Source: Aquisphaera insulae | Lineage (GTDB): Bacteria > Planctomycetota > Planctomycetia > Isosphaerales > Isosphaeraceae | Length of the DNA stretch: 64,000 nt | Assembly: GCF_011064615.1 (NCBI RefSeq) | Contig: NZ_JAALJH010000030.1 | Coordinates: 1 to 64,000 of the forward strand | Direction of reading: 5' to 3' | In this document: positions 18,301 to 25,881 of the stretch, piece by piece | Numbering within the stretch: position 1 is the stretch's first letter | Layout: the number at the start of each line of letters is the position of its first letter | Position numbers and translations under genes: made by a program | Notes under the pieces: model-generated | Seen by the model: only the letters and a program-made list of their open reading frames with translations | The model's database searches: none | Told to the model about the DNA's origin: nothing

Positions 18301-20791
18301 CGTCCTGACGCCGAGTGAGTGGCCCCCGACCTCCGGCGGGACGACGAAGGATTGTGCCGTCGCTTCAGGACCGGCGGTGCTTCCGGGGACGGTCGAAGGT
18401 CAGTCTGTGGGGATGGAGTCTTCCGAGCCCTCGGTCGCTCTCGCGCGGTATGAGGACGCAGTGGCCTGGGCCCGAAAGACGGACGAGGACACGAAGAGCA
18501 GCGGAGGGGGCGGGGATTGCTACGTCCTCGAACATTACCCCTCGAGTTCGAGGGAGGGCGTGCCATCCCGTCCGATTACCTTGGGCACCTTCGCCGTCGG
18601 TTCCGAGCAGTTCCAGAATCTGCCCACGTCCATGACGCTGAGCGCAGAATCTCTCAGGGATATCGTCCGAGATCGGCTCCATGTCGAGGGCGAGAATCCT
18701 CCCCCCAACGTTGACCTCTCGCTGAGGACGTCGTATCGAAGGGGGATCTATCAGGGCCATCCCAGGGAGCTGGCGGTCGATCTGGCACGGGGCGAGAGGG
18801 TCCGTGACGGCGACCTCCTGATCCTCCGCTGGCCCGGTGAGCACCAAGGCGACCTCCCGGAGTCCGCGACGGTCCGCATCGCGCGTGTCGGACCGGCCCG
18901 ACGGGGGATCAGCCGGGTCGAGCTCGACCTGAATTGGGAACGGGCTCCGGGCCAGAGGGCCGATACACTCCGTGAGCGGAGGGAAGCCCGTGAATTTCTC
19001 GTGGGGAAACACGGCACCTGGGAGATCCTGTCCACGCTCGACAACCAGGACGTCCTGGAGGCCTGGAAGGACGATGCGCTCGATACGGAGAAGCAGCCAG
19101 CATTCAAGAAGGCAGTGAAGGCGAATGGGACGCGGAGTGAAAGCGAGGCCCAGAGTTCGGGCGAGCTGTCCGATCGGGCGCCCTTGAATACGACGAAGAA
19201 TTCTCGCCCCCCCCTCGTGGTCGTCGCGGTCAGCGGCGGAGGGATCCGCGCCTCGGTCTGGACCGCGACGGTCCTGGCGAGCCTCGAGCGGGACCTCGGC
19301 CCGACCTTCCCCTACCACGTGCGGCTGATCACGGGGGCGTCGGGTGGCATGGTGTCGGCGGCCCATTATGTGGCCAGCCTCCCTTCCCCGGCCGAGAGGC
19401 GGCTGGCGCTCGAGGCCGGGAAGGAGGCGCGGGATCTCGCGAGATGGGTCGAATCCCTGGCCGAGGACCAACTGAACTCCGTCGCCGGCTGTCTCGCCTT
19501 CAACGACATCCCCGCGCTCTTGAATCCCGTCCGGAGGGGCACCGATCGCGGCCGGAGACTCGAGGAGACCTGGAAGCGGATCACGGCCGACGGATTCGGC
19601 GACCCGAATGCCAGCAAGTTCGCGCGAAGCCTCCGCGATCTCGCCGCCGGCGAGCGAGCCGGCTGGTGCCCGTCGCTGATCTTCACGCCGATGATGGTCG
19701 AGGACGGCCGCCGATTGCTGATCTCGAACCTGGACCTGGGCTTCGCCACCCGGAACTATGGCCGATTGCTCATGGAATGGGACACGGAGACAAGGAAGGT
19801 CGATCCGACCTATGTCCGGGACCTGCGACCCCGGGAACCTTACGAACGGGCCAATGATGCGCTCTACTCGCTGTCGGCCGTGGAGTTCTTCCGCCTCTTC
19901 CCCAATGCGGCCAGGTTCCAGATCAGCACCGCCGCCAGGATGAGCGCGACCTTCCCGTTCGTGTCTCCGGCCGCCAGCCTGCCGACGAAGCCTCCTCGGC
20001 GGGTCGTGGATGCCGGATATTATGACAATTACGGGGTGAACATCGCGGCGCAATGGCTGACCGAGATGCGGGACTGGATCGAGGACAACACCTCGGGGGT
20101 CCTCATCATCCAGATCCGCGACAGCGTCAGCCAGGACACGCGATCGGAGCTCGGGTTCGACGTGCCCAAGGAGACGGAATCGACCGAATCGAGCATGCTC
20201 CCTCGCCTGACCTGGAACGTCATGCCCGACGTCCTGGATCCCGGCGCCTATCCGATCACCACGCCGCTGAACGGGATCTCCAACGCCCGCGAGTGGAGCA
20301 TGTCCTTCCGCAACGATGAGCAAATCGAGCTGTTCGACGAGCTGATGAGCGCGCGGAAGACGTCCAGGGACGACCCTGATTTCTTCCGGACCGTCGTCTT
20401 CGAGTGCCCCGTCCCCGCATCGACGAGCTGGAAGCTCACCAACGAGGCGAGGGAGAAGATCAGGCGCGGCATGGGCCTCGAATTCGGGGACGACCTCTTC
20501 CGCAACGTGATGACCTTCCAGGTGCGGGAAGACATCCAGCGGAGACAGTTGCTGGCCAATGTCCGCTACGAGCAGGACAAGCAGCAGAGTCCAACCGATG
20601 CGGTCAACAACTACATGATGCAGCTCAATTCCATCTACCTGGAGGAGCTCAAGAAGCTGAGGTTCGACGACCCGGCCACGGGCGCGGTGGACGGCCTCGG
20701 GGAGACCAAGAAGCTCTACACGAACGTCTTCAACAACATGCGGCGCCGCGAGCTGGTCCGCGACTGGTGGTTCGCCCGGATGCCGAAGTGA
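15389..20791 (+). CDS. Giant polytopic membrane protein with patatin-like phospholipase domain
   Basis: An 1800-residue protein. The first ~690 residues contain many hydrophobic helices, so this half is integral membrane. A hydrophilic middle (about 690-1270) has no recognised domain. The last ~520 residues form a patatin-like lipase: SGGGIRA (about 1283-1289, oxyanion hole), TGASGGM (about 1316-1322, serine nucleophile in G-x-S-x-G) and VVDAGYYDNYGV (about 1540-1551, the catalytic aspartate in D-G/A). Both parts of the Ser-Asp dyad are therefore present. Patatins hydrolyse acyl lipids, and here the enzyme would be tethered to the membrane. AGAGGACG-like purines precede the start. It is longer than usual bacterial patatins by more than 1000 residues. 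The neighbours do not indicate a pathway. Confidence 0.85.
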   Translation: MIDQIAQSWLDVWREFVLFLSSFPTRAGAMLWEGTADVPKSLVLVLMIGGLWSISIPRIRFRPVRDFTLWAFRYPVPSVVLLSLMLIVWGVVGKGFGMQDLFLENNPLIAFELGVLLSLLVLSLIVQYFILDAQGFGWMKSLEIATRTVLVVASWLPPWARAFARRALGNELFQQLNRDRCAAILGEIEELHEEHHAQRAEANSELSGVLKSPWFRLLFAPAVVATYAIPEVMLVGVFPLFVTDAAQAVRVAAWFLGVSVGALAAVWLTGLTTARIFEFNKGAWDAPYGAGLSALDAARSTADAADGAGIDLSSRGHWRALGRSICVAFLLIHLLIAVVSLLFPHRIQLPGVRFIPNSGWGALSLELTLALLIAGLIHWRWLIPESRRGSIAPLLRIGRYLRDSRTGRLIQSIRVHPEWVILAALVILTAVVGYRIWLAASSPDWEQLAWAALVALLAAGLLAVYFMIWVVPFHVATAANSRQLSSFGMILAALCVALGLAFLANAANWTHHWVAAICASVAIVALIAPVPAGRRKAMIALIVVLGVNGAFVPFLLPKDARPVVWALIASSLLCIALIMSGSAFLRRLASMPQGHRSREGRSVGRIYPASSVLAFVAFATFYAGLPERIQSFLPAGASLALVLGTVAALYMLVKFSSNRGSILASLVILVPLLLNGNAWLVEPNQYKLQFPGMEEFYPELGGRDNPAYFPAELNSQAYFRSTTSSVVKLFSQDYFEEWSEGAGKRVERLPRAIVYQPRIGLDPKTMSPRLLLELKDKANCFRAAAGDRLALYIVEKSLSIENANGSLTLKLKAPRLTNVPGGFSQPVRLKHKFWQWTFRNCSALRLRFDSAVTWEQASDKGTARTRSSLLECRKVPKNGGPSFVVAPEGDDIEIKLTGVLMPPLPVQTSARVAAVFEKLTLERTSKLLPDSPLVLEVGGLEDFIDDQTLKSVLDAEHIKGAVRDQLDESHLVLTPSEWPPTSGGTTKDCAVASGPAVLPGTVEGQSVGMESSEPSVALARYEDAVAWARKTDEDTKSSGGGGDCYVLEHYPSSSREGVPSRPITLGTFAVGSEQFQNLPTSMTLSAESLRDIVRDRLHVEGENPPPNVDLSLRTSYRRGIYQGHPRELAVDLARGERVRDGDLLILRWPGEHQGDLPESATVRIARVGPARRGISRVELDLNWERAPGQRADTLRERREAREFLVGKHGTWEILSTLDNQDVLEAWKDDALDTEKQPAFKKAVKANGTRSESEAQSSGELSDRAPLNTTKNSRPPLVVVAVSGGGIRASVWTATVLASLERDLGPTFPYHVRLITGASGGMVSAAHYVASLPSPAERRLALEAGKEARDLARWVESLAEDQLNSVAGCLAFNDIPALLNPVRRGTDRGRRLEETWKRITADGFGDPNASKFARSLRDLAAGERAGWCPSLIFTPMMVEDGRRLLISNLDLGFATRNYGRLLMEWDTETRKVDPTYVRDLRPREPYERANDALYSLSAVEFFRLFPNAARFQISTAARMSATFPFVSPAASLPTKPPRRVVDAGYYDNYGVNIAAQWLTEMRDWIEDNTSGVLIIQIRDSVSQDTRSELGFDVPKETESTESSMLPRLTWNVMPDVLDPGAYPITTPLNGISNAREWSMSFRNDEQIELFDELMSARKTSRDDPDFFRTVVFECPVPASTSWKLTNEAREKIRRGMGLEFGDDLFRNVMTFQVREDIQRRQLLANVRYEQDKQQSPTDAVNNYMMQLNSIYLEELKKLRFDDPATGAVDGLGETKKLYTNVFNNMRRRELVRDWWFARMPK

Positions 20792-20867
20792 GTCCGCTCG
20801 CGGCCCCCGCCGCCGGGATCTCGGTCGCGAGGGTCCGGCTCGATCACCGCCGTGGCGTCGGCCTCCC

Positions 20868-21677
20868 TCAGGGTGGTGGCAAGATCCGCATCATCTCGGG
20901 AGGATAGTAGTCCCAATCCGGTTCCGTCGAGGCGGCCGGCGGGATCAGCCGCACGATCAGGGGGGGAACTCCGACCGCATCGACGACCGATCGGATCGAC
21001 GGGATCACCACGCGCTCCGTGAACGCGGCCTCCCTCCGCATGCCGGCCGAACCGCGGTCGCCGGGATCGGTCAGGTAGTTCTCGAACAGGAGCCCGTGGC
21101 ACACGAACAGGGCCAGGAACCTCGCATAGGCGGTCGTCTTCGCGCCGCCGCCGCAGCACGCGAGCCAGTCCGACATGTCGAAGGCCCGATCCGCGGCCGT
21201 CGGCGCGAGTGCCCGCAGCGCCTTCGCATGGAAACGGACGAGGGGCTCGCCCCAGAGCGTGCGGGTCTCGTCGAACCGCCGGCCCGCCGCTCGGCGGAAG
21301 TCGACGATCCTCCGGGGGCCGGGCACCGATCCGTCGCCGCGCGGGCCGGCGATCTGGATCTCGCAGAGGGATCGCTTGGAGACGTTCTCCAGGACGATCC
21401 GGTCCGCCTCGTAGCTCAGGCAGAGCGGGGGCAGGCCCGACCGGTCGGCCAGCTCGAGGAACCGGAACAGCTCCAGGGTCGGGCTGACGACCTGCCTCGC
21501 CAGGCATGCCCGGCCGGCCCCTCCGCGGAACGGGAACGGCACGGCCTGCCCGAGGTAGCGTTCGACGCGCCCGCGGAGCTCGGGATCATGCGCCCGGACC
21601 CGAAGTGCCTCCACGGCCGAGGCGAGCTCGACGTAGATCCCTGGAGAGCCATCGGGGTCGGCGACGAGAGTTGTCAT
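20868..21677 (-). CDS. Unknown protein overlapping the SET-domain gene
   Basis: A 269-residue soluble protein with no signal peptide. I do not recognise a family. Features seen: LRGRVERYLGQAVPFPF, a SPTLELFRFLELADRSGLPP segment, IVDFRRAAGRRFDETRTLW, DMSDWLACCGGGAKTTAY with a double cysteine, and LFVCHGLLFENYL with FTERVVIPSI near the end. The last residues are proline-rich. Its ATG overlaps the stop of the SET-domain gene by 4 bp (21674-21677), so the two are translationally coupled and probably act together, for instance as substrate or partner of the methyltransferase-like protein. It is convergent with the patatin gene. Confidence 0.7.
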   Translation of the reverse strand: MTTLVADPDGSPGIYVELASAVEALRVRAHDPELRGRVERYLGQAVPFPFRGGAGRACLARQVVSPTLELFRFLELADRSGLPPLCLSYEADRIVLENVSKRSLCEIQIAGPRGDGSVPGPRRIVDFRRAAGRRFDETRTLWGEPLVRFHAKALRALAPTAADRAFDMSDWLACCGGGAKTTAYARFLALFVCHGLLFENYLTDPGDRGSAGMRREAAFTERVVIPSIRSVVDAVGVPPLIVRLIPPAASTEPDWDYYPPEMMRILPPP

Positions 21678-22096
21678 GCATCGTCGGGCCGGTAGTCGCT
21701 GTAGGTTGTGTAGTCGAGCGTCAGCTCCTCTCCCGCGAGGATGTCCCGGATCGCGTAGAATCGATACTCGGCGTCGCAGGCGAGATTCGGATGCCTCGAA
21801 AAATTGACATACCAGGATAGGGTCATCTCATTGAAATTCCGAGGGCATCCCAGCATGTCCCCCTTCGGGATGCAGAAGTCGCGGTAGAGCTCGGCGAACC
21901 GGGGCTCGCTCCGGTCGACCTCGGATTTCGGGATCCAGAGGATGTCGCAGGGGTCCGGCTCGAAGGGGTAGACCCCTGCGGGGATCCGGCGGATCGCGAA
22001 GACGCCCACCCCGTGTATCGGAGAGGGCTGGAGGCGGGCATAGACCAGGGTCGCATGCCCGCTCGTGGACTGCTCCCATTCGGTTTCGTTGGCCAT
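21674..22096 (-). CDS. SET-domain protein (lysine methyltransferase-like)
   Basis: A 140-residue protein that is essentially one SET domain. It opens with IHGVGVFAIRRIPAG, the typical G-x-G-x-F-A SAM-binding start, has NFSRHPN where NHSCxPN is usual, and ends GEELTLDYTTYSDY, close to the GEELTxDY signature with its catalytic tyrosine. The second residue of the NHSC motif is Phe instead of His, and no post-SET cysteine cluster is present. Bacterial SET proteins of this size methylate protein lysines; the substrate here is unknown. It is the upstream gene of a two-gene unit with a 4-bp overlap. SAM binding should still be possible since the key Asn is kept. Confidence 0.85.
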   Translation of the reverse strand: MANETEWEQSTSGHATLVYARLQPSPIHGVGVFAIRRIPAGVYPFEPDPCDILWIPKSEVDRSEPRFAELYRDFCIPKGDMLGCPRNFNEMTLSWYVNFSRHPNLACDAEYRFYAIRDILAGEELTLDYTTYSDYRPDDA

Positions 22097-22487
22097 GACG
22101 CCGTGGAGTAGAGGGCCGATGACGCATGGTCCCGGGCGGCGAATCGGTCCGATCAGGGACCTTCGCCCCCACCCCTATGATATTCGCCGACGATGGCCCC
22201 GTTTACAAGTGCTCGACTCGTCCGACGCGACGGTCACCTCCGGGGCGGCAGCGTGAGGGATGTCCTCTCGGCACGTCGTTTCCGAGAGCCTGCGCAAGCT
22301 TCACGTCCGGTCCTGACGGGAGAGCCCGGCCACGATCCCGAGCCCCCGCAGGTTGACGGTCGACCCCGGGCGCCCTCGAATCGCGAAACTCCGGACGGGT
22401 CCGAGGGGTATTCTCCGGTGGGTTTCGATCCGAAAGGGACGTCGATCTGGTCCCTGTAAAGTGGTCCATTCCTCTTCGAAGGCTCTG
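22097..22487. other. Divergent intergenic region
   Basis: Nearly 400 bp between the SET gene (-) and a membrane-protein gene (+). It holds a perfect 7-bp stem with a 10-nt loop at 22265-22288 (CTCTCGG/CCGAGAG) and a CACGTCCGG...GACGGG stretch that faintly recalls the 3' end of group II introns (rejected, see below). No gene found. Confidence 0.45.
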
Positions 22488-23594
22488 ATGGACGGATCTG
22501 CGAGTACGGTTGACGAGCTTCCCGGGGCGATCCTCGACGTGGGCGATCCCTGGCCGACGGATGGCGGCCCCGGCGAGCGCCCCCCCGCGGTCGTCCGGGC
22601 CCGGCTCCTGGTGGGCTGGGTCGTCCTGGTCGGCGCGGAGGTCCTCTCGGGGGCTTCTCTCGGGATGGGGCTCTGGCATCCCTGGACGCTCCTGCTGACG
22701 TACTGGCTCTACTTCTGCCACTTCTTCCTGTTCACGACCCTCTCGATCCGCACGGGCCGGACCTCGCTCGGGTCGCTCTACCTCTGGGGCGTCCTCTACG
22801 GGCTCTACGAATCCTGGATCACCAAGGTCATCTGGTACGGGTTCAACGGCGACGGCCGGCTCCAGATGGGGAAGATCGGGCCCTACGGCCTGGCCGAGAT
22901 CACGATGGTCTTCTTCTTTCACCCGATCCTGTCCTTCATCGTCCCGCTCGCGGTGGCGTGCCTCCTCTGGCCCCCCTTGCTGCGGATCTATCCCGACCTC
23001 GGGCCATACCTGCGGCGGACGCGCCGGGCCGGCGCGGTCCGGGCCTGTCTCGTCATGAGCTTCGCCCCCATCGTCGCCATGAACGGCGGCGGGCCGCTCA
23101 ACATCGCCCTCAACTCCCTGTTCCTGGTCATCGTGTTCCTGGTGCTGGGCCGCCTGGCCCGGCCGGCCCGGATACGTTCGGACGGGCGGGCGATCCTCGA
23201 GTTCGGTCGGCCCGGCCTGGTCGGCCTGTGCATCTATCTGGCCGTCCTCTACACCCTGACCTATTTCGGGATCAGGCCGGAGGGCCTCCCGTCCGGGCGC
23301 GTCCAGTGGGGGACGCTCGCCCTCTACGGGCTGGCGATCCTCGGTCTCTGGTTGCAGCAACGACGGTCCCCGACAACGGCCGCGATCGACGTGGATCCGC
23401 GCTCGCTGCGGACGGCGGAGGCGACGCTCGCCACGATCCTCGGGCTGGGCCTCGTCCTGTCCTTGGCCCCGGGCAATCCGCTGATCGTCGCCCCGGCGAT
23501 CATCTCCTTCGCCGCCTGGATCGCCCTCAGCGCCATCCTGCCGCTCGTGGTCCTCGGCCGGGCTATTCAGGCTCGCTGGTCGACCAGGCCGTGA
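22488..23594 (+). CDS. Unknown integral membrane protein (about 9 TM helices)
   Basis: A 368-residue hydrophobic protein with about nine transmembrane helices after a hydrophilic N-terminus of about 40 residues. Helices include VGWVVLVGAEVLSGASLGMG, WTLLLTYWLYFCHFFLFTTL and IVPLAVACLLWPPLL. No transporter or enzyme motif is recognised. The start at 22488 lies after a GAAGG purine stretch; an upstream frame to 22353 is GC-rich and non-conserved in look. It overlaps the convergent O-antigen-ligase-like gene by 32 bp at its 3' end. Confidence 0.7.
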   Translation: MDGSASTVDELPGAILDVGDPWPTDGGPGERPPAVVRARLLVGWVVLVGAEVLSGASLGMGLWHPWTLLLTYWLYFCHFFLFTTLSIRTGRTSLGSLYLWGVLYGLYESWITKVIWYGFNGDGRLQMGKIGPYGLAEITMVFFFHPILSFIVPLAVACLLWPPLLRIYPDLGPYLRRTRRAGAVRACLVMSFAPIVAMNGGGPLNIALNSLFLVIVFLVLGRLARPARIRSDGRAILEFGRPGLVGLCIYLAVLYTLTYFGIRPEGLPSGRVQWGTLALYGLAILGLWLQQRRSPTTAAIDVDPRSLRTAEATLATILGLGLVLSLAPGNPLIVAPAIISFAAWIALSAILPLVVLGRAIQARWSTRP

Positions 23595-24996
23595 GGCCGC
23601 CGGCCGCCACCAGGATCGGGGGCAGGAGGCAACTGTTCAGGAACAGGTCGGCCAGGTTGATGGCGAGGATGGCAACGGCAGCCGCCACCGCTGCATTCGC
23701 GCGGCCCGATCGGGCCAGGCGCCGCGCGGCCAGGACGATCGGCGCGGCGAGGACCGCCATCGACGCCAGGGCCGCGATCACCCCGTGGAATCCCGCCTCC
23801 ATGAGCGGGTAGGCGATGGAGACCGGCGCGATGAACCGCCCGTCCGGCGTCATGGGCGACCAGTCGGCCAGGCCATGCCCCAGGATCGGCCGTTCCCGGA
23901 TCGCCTCGAGATGCTCCGCCACCCGTGCCAGCCGCCACGTGAACGAGGTCTTGCCCAGGCCGACGAAGAAGCCGCGGACGTTGTTGCGGAGGGCGCCCGG
24001 CCCCCCGGAGCGAACGACCAGGATTGCCGCGGCGAGCACGACAAGCACCGCGCCCGCCGCGATGGCGGCCCGGATCGCCCGCTTCGGGATCCTCAGTCGG
24101 ATCGCCGCGATCCAGGCCAGGCCGCAGGCGAGCCAGCCAAGGCTGCTGTGCGATTGCCCCAGGATGGCGACGACGACCAGGATGATCGCCGCCCGACGTG
24201 TGGGTATCCTCAACTGCCCGACGCGGGCGAGGTCCCTTTCCCCGCCCGCCCACAGCCAGGCGGCGGCGAGTGCCGTGGAAGCCGCCCACATCCCCCACTG
24301 GTTCCCCTGTTCCATGAACAGCAGGGGCCGATGCCCGAGGGTTCGGGAGATCCCGTCCGCCCGATATGGATTCTGGCCGTAGACCCAATCGTAGAAGACC
24401 GGGCCCGTCGCGAACTCCAGTAGCGCCGCCGGGGCCGTGACAAGCCCGGCGATCGCCCAGGCCTTCTCCATCTCCAGCAAGGCTTCGGGAGAGGCGAACC
24501 GGGTCCGGCCGACCAGGTACGGAACGCCCCAGGCCAGGATCAGGTGTCGTGCCTGCGCCAGGCCTCCGGCGATCGGCAAGCCGTTGGACCACGCCGAGAG
24601 GATCGGGATCGCCGCGAAGAGCAGGAACGCCCCATCCAGCGCCAGGAAACGAAGCCGGCGGAGCGACTCGGCGTCGAACAGCACGATCCCCAGCAGGCAG
24701 CCAAGTCCGATGGCCGAGGCCTTGTTCCAGAGCGGGTCGGCGGCCAGGGCCAGAGAGTGGACCACGAAGCGATTCTGGCTCGTGGCCAGCTCGAGGGCCT
24801 CGACGGGATAGGCCTCGTTCGGCAGCAGGATCCATCCCGCCAGCAGCGAGATCAACGCGCCTCGCGTGGGGCCGAGCTTGCCGTAGAGGCACAGCGAGAT
24901 CGGGATCCAGGCGGCTAGGACGAGGGCTGCGAGCGACATCGGCAAAAGGTGCTCGATCCAGGAGGGGACGATAGAGGCCGGATGGACGGCGAGCAT
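23563..24996 (-). CDS. O-antigen ligase-like / polymerase-like membrane protein
   Basis: A 477-residue protein with about 11-12 transmembrane helices and a large loop in the second half. The loop ends in AIRERPILGHGLADW, the segment typical of the Wzy/WaaL O-antigen ligase superfamily (I-x-x-x-P-I-x-G-x-G). A GLGKTSFTWRLAR stretch precedes it, with the conserved arginine used to orient the lipid-linked glycan. Members join or polymerise undecaprenyl-linked glycans at the periplasmic face. No glycan synthesis cluster is in the window, so the glycan is unknown. It overlaps the convergent upstream gene and is divergent from another membrane protein (74-bp gap). Confidence 0.72.
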   Translation of the reverse strand: MLAVHPASIVPSWIEHLLPMSLAALVLAAWIPISLCLYGKLGPTRGALISLLAGWILLPNEAYPVEALELATSQNRFVVHSLALAADPLWNKASAIGLGCLLGIVLFDAESLRRLRFLALDGAFLLFAAIPILSAWSNGLPIAGGLAQARHLILAWGVPYLVGRTRFASPEALLEMEKAWAIAGLVTAPAALLEFATGPVFYDWVYGQNPYRADGISRTLGHRPLLFMEQGNQWGMWAASTALAAAWLWAGGERDLARVGQLRIPTRRAAIILVVVAILGQSHSSLGWLACGLAWIAAIRLRIPKRAIRAAIAAGAVLVVLAAAILVVRSGGPGALRNNVRGFFVGLGKTSFTWRLARVAEHLEAIRERPILGHGLADWSPMTPDGRFIAPVSIAYPLMEAGFHGVIAALASMAVLAAPIVLAARRLARSGRANAAVAAAVAILAINLADLFLNSCLLPPILVAAGGLTAWSTSEPE

Positions 24997-25070
24997 GCGT
25001 GCGACTTACTCTAGTCTACGGCGATTCGCCGGCCAAGGTCGGTCGAGCCGGTCGCCGGAGGAGCTGACCG

Positions 25071-25775
25071 ATGATCGACGCGTTCGATCGATTCTGGAAC
25101 ACGTTCCCCCCCAACGTCCTGCTCCTCCTCACCCGGGCCTGCTGGTGCCTGGTCGGCCTGCTCGCGGCGGCCCTCCTGTTCCGCCGCGCGGATGCCGGCT
25201 CCACCCCCCGGCGCCTCTGGTGGACACTCGCCGTGCTGGGGCCCGTCGCGTTCATCGAGATGGGCCTGTCGGTCCGGTATCGGCTGATGGGAAACTGGCG
25301 GGAGCTCGTCCGCGTGACCCTGGGGAGTCGGGCAGTGGCCAGCCGGCACTCCTGGCAAGGATTCGTCGTCGCCGGGGCGGTCATCGTCGCGGTTGGCCTG
25401 GTTGCGTGGCTGGCCCATCGCACCCGGCGCTGGCCGGTTGCGGCGAGGATCACCGTGGTCGGCACGATCGTCGCGCTCCTGGGGTTCACCCTGGAGATCA
25501 TCTCGTTCCACAACATCGACCTCCACTACGGCGTCTACTGGTCGCTCTGGTTCTCCGGGCTCGGCCTGATGCTCCTGGGTTTGGCCTGGTCCCTGGCCAC
25601 GCACTCCGCGGCCGTTCGGGCCGATCGCGACGACGGCATGGGGGTTCGACGCTATCGCGTGGCGAGCGTCACCACTTCCGCCCGCCGTGATCCCATCACC
25701 GCCCGGCTCCAACGCCTCGCGATCGCCGTGCTCCTGCTCGCCGTGCCCGAGCTCGTCGCGTGGCTGACCGGCTGA
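25071..25775 (+). CDS. Unknown six-TM membrane protein
   Basis: A 234-residue protein with six likely transmembrane helices (for example VLLLLTRACWCLVGLLAAALL, LAVLGPVAFIEMGLSV, LWFSGLGLMLLGLAWSLA). No known motif is seen. The start at 25071 is supported by GGAGGAG about 7 nt upstream. It is transcribed divergently from the O-antigen-ligase-like gene and could be linked to envelope glycan assembly only by position. Confidence 0.65.
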   Translation: MIDAFDRFWNTFPPNVLLLLTRACWCLVGLLAAALLFRRADAGSTPRRLWWTLAVLGPVAFIEMGLSVRYRLMGNWRELVRVTLGSRAVASRHSWQGFVVAGAVIVAVGLVAWLAHRTRRWPVAARITVVGTIVALLGFTLEIISFHNIDLHYGVYWSLWFSGLGLMLLGLAWSLATHSAAVRADRDDGMGVRRYRVASVTTSARRDPITARLQRLAIAVLLLAVPELVAWLTG

Positions 25776-25881
25776 CTTGACGGGGGGCGAGCCGGCTCCG
25801 AGGCGTGCTTCCCGGCCCCCGCCTGGCATCCTCTATCTTCACCGCTTGACGCCGGTTCTAATGAGCTTCAGGAGGATCCTG

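Noticed and set aside
22283-22327. Stretch CACGTCCGG...TGACGGG recalling the 3' end (domain V/VI) of a group II intron
   Set aside because: The opposite strand of the basal helix (GGAC-type) cannot be found upstream, and no reverse transcriptase gene is present.
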